A stretch of DNA of 19,889 nt from Brevibacillus sp. (GTDB taxonomy: Bacteria > Bacillota > Bacilli > Brevibacillales > Brevibacillaceae): contig JARDZO010000076.1 of the NCBI GenBank assembly GCA_029240815.1, positions 1 through 19,889 of the forward strand, in the 5' to 3' direction. The notes beneath the pieces are model-generated. The model searched no databases. It was not told where the DNA came from and saw nothing but the letters and a program-made list of their open reading frames with translations. Position numbers and translations under genes: made by a program. Positions 15,984 through 19,889 of this stretch are shown here, in pieces; within the stretch, counting starts at the first letter, position 1, and each line of letters starts with the position of its first letter.

Positions 15984-17093
15984 ATGAATCGCAACTTTAC
16001 GAAGATTGCAGCAATCCTTTCCCTGTCCGTCACTTTCACCATGATCGGACAAACAGCACATGCAAAAACGACTGCGTTTACTCCTCTGAAAAAGGGAATG
16101 AAAAACGCTAAGGTTCTTGAAGTTGAAAAGATGCTTGATGCATTGAAATTTGATTACAAGTTGAAAGTGGACAAGCTATACAACAGTTACACCGCATCCA
16201 ACGTCAAAAAGTTCCAGAAGAAATACAAGCTGAAGCAAACTGGTGTGGTGAACCAGGCTACGTACAACAAGCTGAAGCAGGTCTACCATGCTTCCAAAAA
16301 ACCTGCGACAAAGCCGGATACGAATCCGGACACAAAACCGGAAACCAAGCCTGACACATCCAAACCTAGCGATCAAACGTCAACGGCTACACTGAAGCTG
16401 GGTTCTACCGGTGAACGTGTCAAAGAATTGCAAAAAATGCTTTCCTCGCTCGGCTACAAGGTCACTGCTACAGGCACTTATGATGAATCTACCCGGTTTG
16501 CTGTGATGTTGTTCCAATCTCGCAACAAGCAGACATTGACAGGGGAAGCCGATTCAAAAACATACAATTCGATTTCCGACGCATACAAAAATAACAAGAA
16601 TGATCAGTCGAAGCCAGGTACGACAACACCTCCAACGCAAAACCCTGGTTCTGGTCAAAATGCAGGATCGGTTCAAAACCCTAGCTCCGAAGTTCCTTTG
16701 CCATCTGAACTGACGGCAGATGAAAAAGAAATGGTACAGCTCGTCAACAAGGAACGCGCCAGCAAAGGACTGACTCCTTATCAAGTTGATATGCAATTGA
16801 CGAAGGTCGCTCGCGTGAAAGCGCAGGAAATGGTGGATAAAGGCTACTTTAGCCATACGTCTCCCACGTACGGTTCGCCATTTCAAATGATGGAGTCGTT
16901 TGGGATCAACTACCGTGCCGCAGCTGAAAACATCGCGCAGAACCAAAAAGTGAACGGTGCCCACCAGATGTTTATGAACTCTTCGGGACATAAAGCCAAC
17001 ATCATGAGCGGTTCATACGACTATGTCGGGATCGCTGTGGTCAATGGCGGACCGCACGGGAAAACGTTCGTGCAAATGTTCTTAAAAAAATAA
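15984..17093 (+). CDS. Secreted CAP-domain protein with two peptidoglycan-binding domains (YkwD-like)
   Basis: A 369-residue exported protein. Residues 1-27 are a Sec signal peptide with a hydrophobic core and AHA before the likely cleavage site. Two PG_binding_1-like repeats follow (about 33-92, with VEKMLDAL and FQKKYKL; and about 131-190, with GSTGERVKELQKMLSSLGY). They are joined by a linker rich in Lys/Pro/Asp/Thr with TKPDTNPDTKPETKPD, and a second Pro/Gly/Asn-rich linker leads to the CAP (SCP/PR1) domain (about 246-369). That domain has LVNKERASKGL, GYFSHTSP, AAENIA, SGHKANIM and VGIAVV. It probably binds the cell wall; the enzymatic role of bacterial CAP domains is unsettled. The start is the ATG at 15984 behind AGAAAGG; 60 codons of open frame upstream lie across the DUF1360 promoter region. 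A possible TTTCCA-18-TACGAT promoter lies just upstream. Confidence 0.9.
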   Translation: MNRNFTKIAAILSLSVTFTMIGQTAHAKTTAFTPLKKGMKNAKVLEVEKMLDALKFDYKLKVDKLYNSYTASNVKKFQKKYKLKQTGVVNQATYNKLKQVYHASKKPATKPDTNPDTKPETKPDTSKPSDQTSTATLKLGSTGERVKELQKMLSSLGYKVTATGTYDESTRFAVMLFQSRNKQTLTGEADSKTYNSISDAYKNNKNDQSKPGTTTPPTQNPGSGQNAGSVQNPSSEVPLPSELTADEKEMVQLVNKERASKGLTPYQVDMQLTKVARVKAQEMVDKGYFSHTSPTYGSPFQMMESFGINYRAAAENIAQNQKVNGAHQMFMNSSGHKANIMSGSYDYVGIAVVNGGPHGKTFVQMFLKK

Positions 17094-17107
17094 TATGCGA
17101 AGAGAAG

Positions 17108-17140
17108 CCCATCATTTCCCTTTGAAATGGTGGGTTTTTT
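17108..17140 (+). terminator. Intrinsic terminator after the CAP protein gene
   Basis: CCCATCATTT (17108-17117) pairs with AAATGGTGGG (17125-17134), with one U-G, followed by six T. The wobble pairs only in plus-strand RNA. It may also serve the convergent gene ending at 17143, though the U-run is poor on that side. Confidence 0.9.
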
Positions 17141-17142
17141 GC

Positions 17143-18729
17143 TTAAAAGGAAATGGCAATGCGGTTGTTCGACGAAAAGTTTACTTCCTGATTGTTGCAG
17201 AGCACGACTCCCTCGACCATGACGGCCTGCCCGGATGGCTGTTTCAAAAAGGAAATCTGGAAATTTTGAAACGCTTCAGTCGATTTTGGCTCAATCAATA
17301 CTGGCTGGATCGGTGCGATCCAGTATTCGCCACGCTCCTGCGCCTGCGAAAACCAATCGTCATCCAGATACCTCCATCCTTTCATCCCACCCGAATCTTG
17401 AATGGCCAGCGTCTCCACCAGTTTAGGAGGGAGAATCTGGCCGCCCATTTTGATGGAGTCAGGCGGTGTGACGCGCAAGCACACGATCGGATTGGAGAGA
17501 GCTTCCGTCCCTGTGTTCTTCACTTGCAAAGTCCCGATCAATAAAAAGGGTCTGTCAGACGAATCCGAGTGGATCAATGTGTAGTCAAAAAACACTTCTG
17601 CTTCCACTCTTTTTTCTACCTGAACCGAAGCGTGTACCGCCTGCGGAACGGCTGTTGCTTTCATTTCGGCGGGCTCAGCCGGCGGTACGGCTTGTTCTGA
17701 AGGTACGACTGACTCTGTAGTCCCTACGGGCTCGGAATCTGGAGCTGGCTCTATCATTCCGACGGTCTCTGAAGCTACGTCTAGGTTCTCGATGTCCAAA
17801 GCAGGATCTATAGTGGTTACCGACGGCTCCTGCGCTAATTCGGACTCAACTGGCTGCCCCCCGTGGATGCTCAGTACCAACTGTTCTTCCCCTAACTCCT
17901 CCAGTTCCTCCAGCTCTTCGTTATCCTCCTGCCTTTCCGATACATCGGACTCATCGATTTCCATATGCTCCCGTTCATTCAGCTGAGTCTCTTTCTCTGA
18001 TGCTTCTGTCACTGTCTCGTGCTGATTCACTTGAAAGTTCATAAGGCATTGGTCCGTTTTGAGCGATTGTCCCAGCATGACACTGTCGAAAAATACTTTC
18101 AGCAAGTTCGGTGGCAAATAGGCAAGCGGCTGAATCCGGAGATCTTCCTGAAAATAATTCAATATACCCGAAGCGAGATAAAACGCGATCTTTTCTCCAT
18201 AGGTCTTTCTCTTGTAAATCTCCGTAAACTGCGGAAATTGCAATTGCAGGTGAACGATTGATCCTACTGGCTTTGACACTTTGCTTCCTTTAATGAGGCA
18301 CGTCATTCCTGTCTGCTTCAATTCAGACTGCAGCGATCTCGTCAGGTCTCTGCGATCCTCAGGCTGGAACAGGACGATTCTTGGTTTTTCGAGCGCCCGC
18401 ATCTCTTTCACACTGACTCGGATGGCTACATCTGATTGATTGGCGGCCGTATCGTTTTTTCGGCCTAGGACGATCTCCATGCCATATTCAGACACAAATC
18501 GCTGCACCTTTTCCACGATTTCTTTTTCGTGGGCTTGCTCACCCGATGCTGTTCCCGCGTAGAGGACGCACACTTTCCCTTTTAACCCCGAGTCCAGATC
18601 GACCCGCTTGTTCTTGGGGTCCCACTTCAACTGAAATCCATTTTGCTTACAAAACAACCGAAAGGCAGGCAGAGCTGTATACGGCATTGTTCCGCCACGT
18701 TGCCCACTGTAGTATACCTCGACGTCCAT
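17143..18729 (-). CDS. Unrecognised 528-aa acidic multidomain protein
   Basis: No family was recognised with confidence. Residues about 14-46 (MPYTALPAFRLFCKQNGFQL, then KWDPKNKRVDL) resemble the copper-amine-oxidase-like N repeat common in Bacillota surface proteins. Residues about 50-210 (KVCVLYAGTASGEQAHEKE onward, GMEIVLGRKND, VAIRVSV) vaguely follow an N-acetylmuramoyl-L-alanine amidase fold but lack the GHG zinc ligand, so catalysis is doubtful. Residues about 245-375 are very acidic and low-complexity (NEELEELEELGEEQ), then rich in Pro, Thr, Ser and Glu. The last 150 residues look beta-rich (LLIGTLQVKNTGTEALSNP). There is no signal peptide or membrane helix. AAGGAG lies 8 nt before the ATG at 18729; a GTG at 18738 abuts that site. 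It is divergent from a GalNAc-transferase-like GT under a near-consensus sigma-K-like promoter, so a spore-layer structural protein or glycan acceptor is possible. Confidence 0.7.
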   Translation of the reverse strand: MDVEVYYSGQRGGTMPYTALPAFRLFCKQNGFQLKWDPKNKRVDLDSGLKGKVCVLYAGTASGEQAHEKEIVEKVQRFVSEYGMEIVLGRKNDTAANQSDVAIRVSVKEMRALEKPRIVLFQPEDRRDLTRSLQSELKQTGMTCLIKGSKVSKPVGSIVHLQLQFPQFTEIYKRKTYGEKIAFYLASGILNYFQEDLRIQPLAYLPPNLLKVFFDSVMLGQSLKTDQCLMNFQVNQHETVTEASEKETQLNEREHMEIDESDVSERQEDNEELEELEELGEEQLVLSIHGGQPVESELAQEPSVTTIDPALDIENLDVASETVGMIEPAPDSEPVGTTESVVPSEQAVPPAEPAEMKATAVPQAVHASVQVEKRVEAEVFFDYTLIHSDSSDRPFLLIGTLQVKNTGTEALSNPIVCLRVTPPDSIKMGGQILPPKLVETLAIQDSGGMKGWRYLDDDWFSQAQERGEYWIAPIQPVLIEPKSTEAFQNFQISFLKQPSGQAVMVEGVVLCNNQEVNFSSNNRIAISF

Positions 18730-18748
18730 CCTAATCACTCCTTCACGG

Positions 18749-18798
18749 CACTCCTAACGGTATCCGCCATATTGTATGAATGCCCATGGTCATGAGTG
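18749..18798. promoter_or_regulatory. Divergent sigma-K-like promoters sharing one -10 region
   Basis: CATATTGTATG (18768-18778) reads CATATTGTA on the plus strand and CATACAATA on the minus strand, both full CATANNNTA matches. CACT boxes flank it symmetrically: plus 18749-18752 with a 15-nt spacer, minus (plus coordinates 18795-18798) with a 16-nt spacer. The minus promoter would start near 18763, 34 nt before the ATG at 18729. The plus one would leave about 100 nt before 18883. A second CATACCAT at 18852-18859 is too close to the ribosome binding site to be attractive. Confidence 0.5.
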
Positions 18799-18882
18799 AA
18801 CAGCACTCTGCGCCATTTTGGGTTCTAGGCGGTCCACTGATTCGCCTACGGCATACCATGGCAAAGAGAAAGGAGTGGTACT

Positions 18883-19767
18883 ATGTCCGTCCAACAAACG
18901 CCGTTGGTCTCCATCATCATTCCGGTGAAAAATGAAGGAGACAACGTGCGCTCCACGATAACTTCCCTTTTCAATTGCAGGACCAAATATGCCTATGAAG
19001 TCATCGTGGTCGATGATGCCTCTACAGATAACTGCTGTTATTTCCTGACCCAGCCGCCAAAGTCTCCGCAAATCACGCTGGTTACGACCGAAGGGATCGG
19101 TGCTGCTGCCGCACGGAATCTCGGAGCAGATCGCGCAAAAGGGACGTACTTCATTTTTTGTGACGCGCACTTGAAATTCGAGAATTTTTGGATCGACCAA
19201 ATGATGGAGCTCATCCTCACGAAAAAGGCAGATGGGGTCGCACCAGGGATCGCCTCTATGACAGAGCCGCACAAGATCGGATACGGCCAAAATCTGGATC
19301 AGCGGCTCGGGGTCGTATGGAATCCGAATCCGCATAAGCCTTCGCCAGTCGCCATTTTGCCAGGTGGTTGTTTTCTCGTGTCTAAAGAAGTGTTTCAAAA
19401 AGTGGGAGGATTTGACCGCGGTTTTCGGGTCTGGGGATTTGAGGATATCGAGTTTTCCATCAAGATGTGGCTATTCGGCTACACCTGTATGGTCCAGCCT
19501 TCCGTAAAAATCTTGCATCTGTTTCGACAATCGCATCCGTACACCGTCGTTCACGAGCACGTTTATTACAACATGCTGAGAATGGCCTATAGCCACTTTA
19601 GTGAGGCGCGAATTGAAGCCAGCAAAAAGCTCATCGTCTATGCAAATGCTGCCGAAATCGATGACGATGTTTTGTCTCATGGCGCTGCAGCTCAGCGCAT
19701 GCGCTATCTCACCCAGAGAAAATTTGACGACAATTGGTTCTTCCAACGATTCCGAATTCCATTTTGA
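18883..19767 (+). CDS. GT2/GT27-like glycosyltransferase resembling polypeptide GalNAc-transferases
   Basis: A 294-residue GT-A enzyme without signal peptide or membrane helix. The start is typical GT2 (PLVSIIIPVKNEG, VIVVDDAST at 40-48). The metal site is FCDAHLKF with D94-A-H96, matching the D-x-H of polypeptide N-acetylgalactosaminyltransferases rather than the DxD of most GT2. ILPGGCFLVSKEVFQKVGGFD, VWGFEDIEFSIKMWLFG (183-199) and LHLFRQSHPY (211-220) follow the WGxEN...S...W..G and H-x-F-R...HPY pattern of that family. This suggests a transferase acting on a polypeptide Ser/Thr, though the sugar cannot be predicted and the lectin domain is absent. AAAGGAG (18869-18875) precedes the ATG. 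It is divergent from, and shares a promoter region with, the acidic 528-aa protein, a possible acceptor. Other GT2 roles are not excluded. Confidence 0.83.
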   Translation: MSVQQTPLVSIIIPVKNEGDNVRSTITSLFNCRTKYAYEVIVVDDASTDNCCYFLTQPPKSPQITLVTTEGIGAAAARNLGADRAKGTYFIFCDAHLKFENFWIDQMMELILTKKADGVAPGIASMTEPHKIGYGQNLDQRLGVVWNPNPHKPSPVAILPGGCFLVSKEVFQKVGGFDRGFRVWGFEDIEFSIKMWLFGYTCMVQPSVKILHLFRQSHPYTVVHEHVYYNMLRMAYSHFSEARIEASKKLIVYANAAEIDDDVLSHGAAAQRMRYLTQRKFDDNWFFQRFRIPF

Positions 19768-19804
19768 CCGATACGTCTAACCTAAAAATGGGCATTCGTT
19801 GACA

Positions 19805-19833
19805 AGCAAATTTCCCATTGCCCACATAGTATG
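19805..19833 (+). promoter_or_regulatory. Candidate sigma-K-like promoter for the gene at the right edge
   Basis: AGCA (19805-19808), 16 nt, then CATAGTAT (19825-19832), matching CATANNNT. A start near 19841 leaves about 35 nt to the GTG at 19876. A consensus-looking TTGACA at 19799-19804 has no good sigma-A -10 at 16-18 nt. Confidence 0.4.
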
Positions 19834-19875
19834 TAACTGCAAAGCAAATCCCCTAGGAAAGGAAGGATTCATACG

Positions 19876-19889
19876 GTGAATCATGTGAA
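19876..19889 (+). CDS. First codons of a gene running off the right edge
   Basis: GTG at 19876 opens a frame reading MNHV to the end of the window. AGGAAAGGAAGG (19855-19866) lies about 9-10 nt upstream, a strong ribosome binding site that has no other start codon to serve, and a candidate promoter lies before it. Nothing can be said of the product. Confidence 0.4.

Noticed and set aside
16290..16380. Repeated ACAAAACCGGA-like units as a DNA repeat
   Set aside because: They encode the Lys/Pro/Asp/Thr linker of the CAP protein, an ordinary low-complexity linker rather than a separate repeat element.
18852..18859. CATACCAT as the promoter of the GT at 18883
   Set aside because: A transcript starting about 8 nt later would begin at or within the ribosome binding site. 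The shared element at 18768-18778 is preferred.
18790..19398. Minus-strand open frame of 202 codons
   Set aside because: It is antisense to the GalNAc-transferase-like gene and has no recognisable motif.
19799..19832. TTGACA as a sigma-A -35 element
   Set aside because: No acceptable -10 lies 16-18 nt downstream; TAGTAT is 22 nt away. The AGCA/CATAGTAT pair fits better.
1..19889. CRISPR array, insertion sequence, tRNA or rRNA
   Set aside because: Reading both strands showed no spaced identical repeats, no transposase motifs with terminal inverted repeats, and no cloverleaf or rRNA-like sequence.

Overview
The window looks like a Bacillota chromosome, most likely a spore former of the Paenibacillaceae/Brevibacillus type. 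The grounds are near-even base composition, strong AGGAGG-type ribosome binding sites, several GTG and TTG starts, a YkwD-like CAP protein and a DUF1360 protein. This is judged by eye, with no database search. No RNA gene, insertion sequence, CRISPR array or replication origin was seen.

Layout. At the left edge (1-152, minus) is the start of a methyltransferase cut by the window border. Divergent from it runs a six-gene plus-strand operon (394-7139): GT8-like glycosyltransferase, GDP-mannose 4,6-dehydratase, GT2, GDP-L-fucose-synthase-like enzyme, GT4, and a fused double methyltransferase, closed by a strong terminator. Facing it is a five-gene minus-strand operon (12069 down to 7245): ManC, CDP-glucose 4,6-dehydratase, glucose-1-phosphate cytidylyltransferase, FkbM methyltransferase and an abequose/paratose-synthase-like reductase. 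Next come a second GT8-like gene (minus), a CmoB-like methyltransferase (plus) and a second GT2 (plus). DUF1360 and the secreted CAP protein follow as a probable non-glycan island. The right end holds a divergent pair: an unrecognised 528-aa acidic protein (minus) and a polypeptide-GalNAc-transferase-like GT (plus). The first codons of one more gene lie at the edge.

How it fits together. ManC supplies GDP-mannose, which the Gmd-like and Fcl-like enzymes would turn into GDP-6-deoxyhexose, probably GDP-L-fucose. The cytidylyltransferase, dehydratase and reductase would make a CDP-6-deoxyhexose. Six glycosyltransferases and four methyltransferase genes (five domains) would assemble and O-methylate a glycan. 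There is no flippase, polymerase, ABC exporter or lipid-linked initiating transferase in the window.

Main observation. Nearly every transcription unit of the glycan genes is preceded, in the right orientation, by CATANNNT with a C 17-18 nt upstream (most often AGCA or CACT, 15-16 nt spacer). This resembles the sigma-K (late mother-cell) promoter. The divergent pair at the right end shares one -10 region read on both strands. The CAP/DUF1360 intergenic region has no such box. Together with the missing export genes, this suggests a mother-cell-assembled, O-methylated deoxysugar glycan of the spore surface, comparable in logic to the Bacillus subtilis spore crust sugar genes. This is inference and needs testing.
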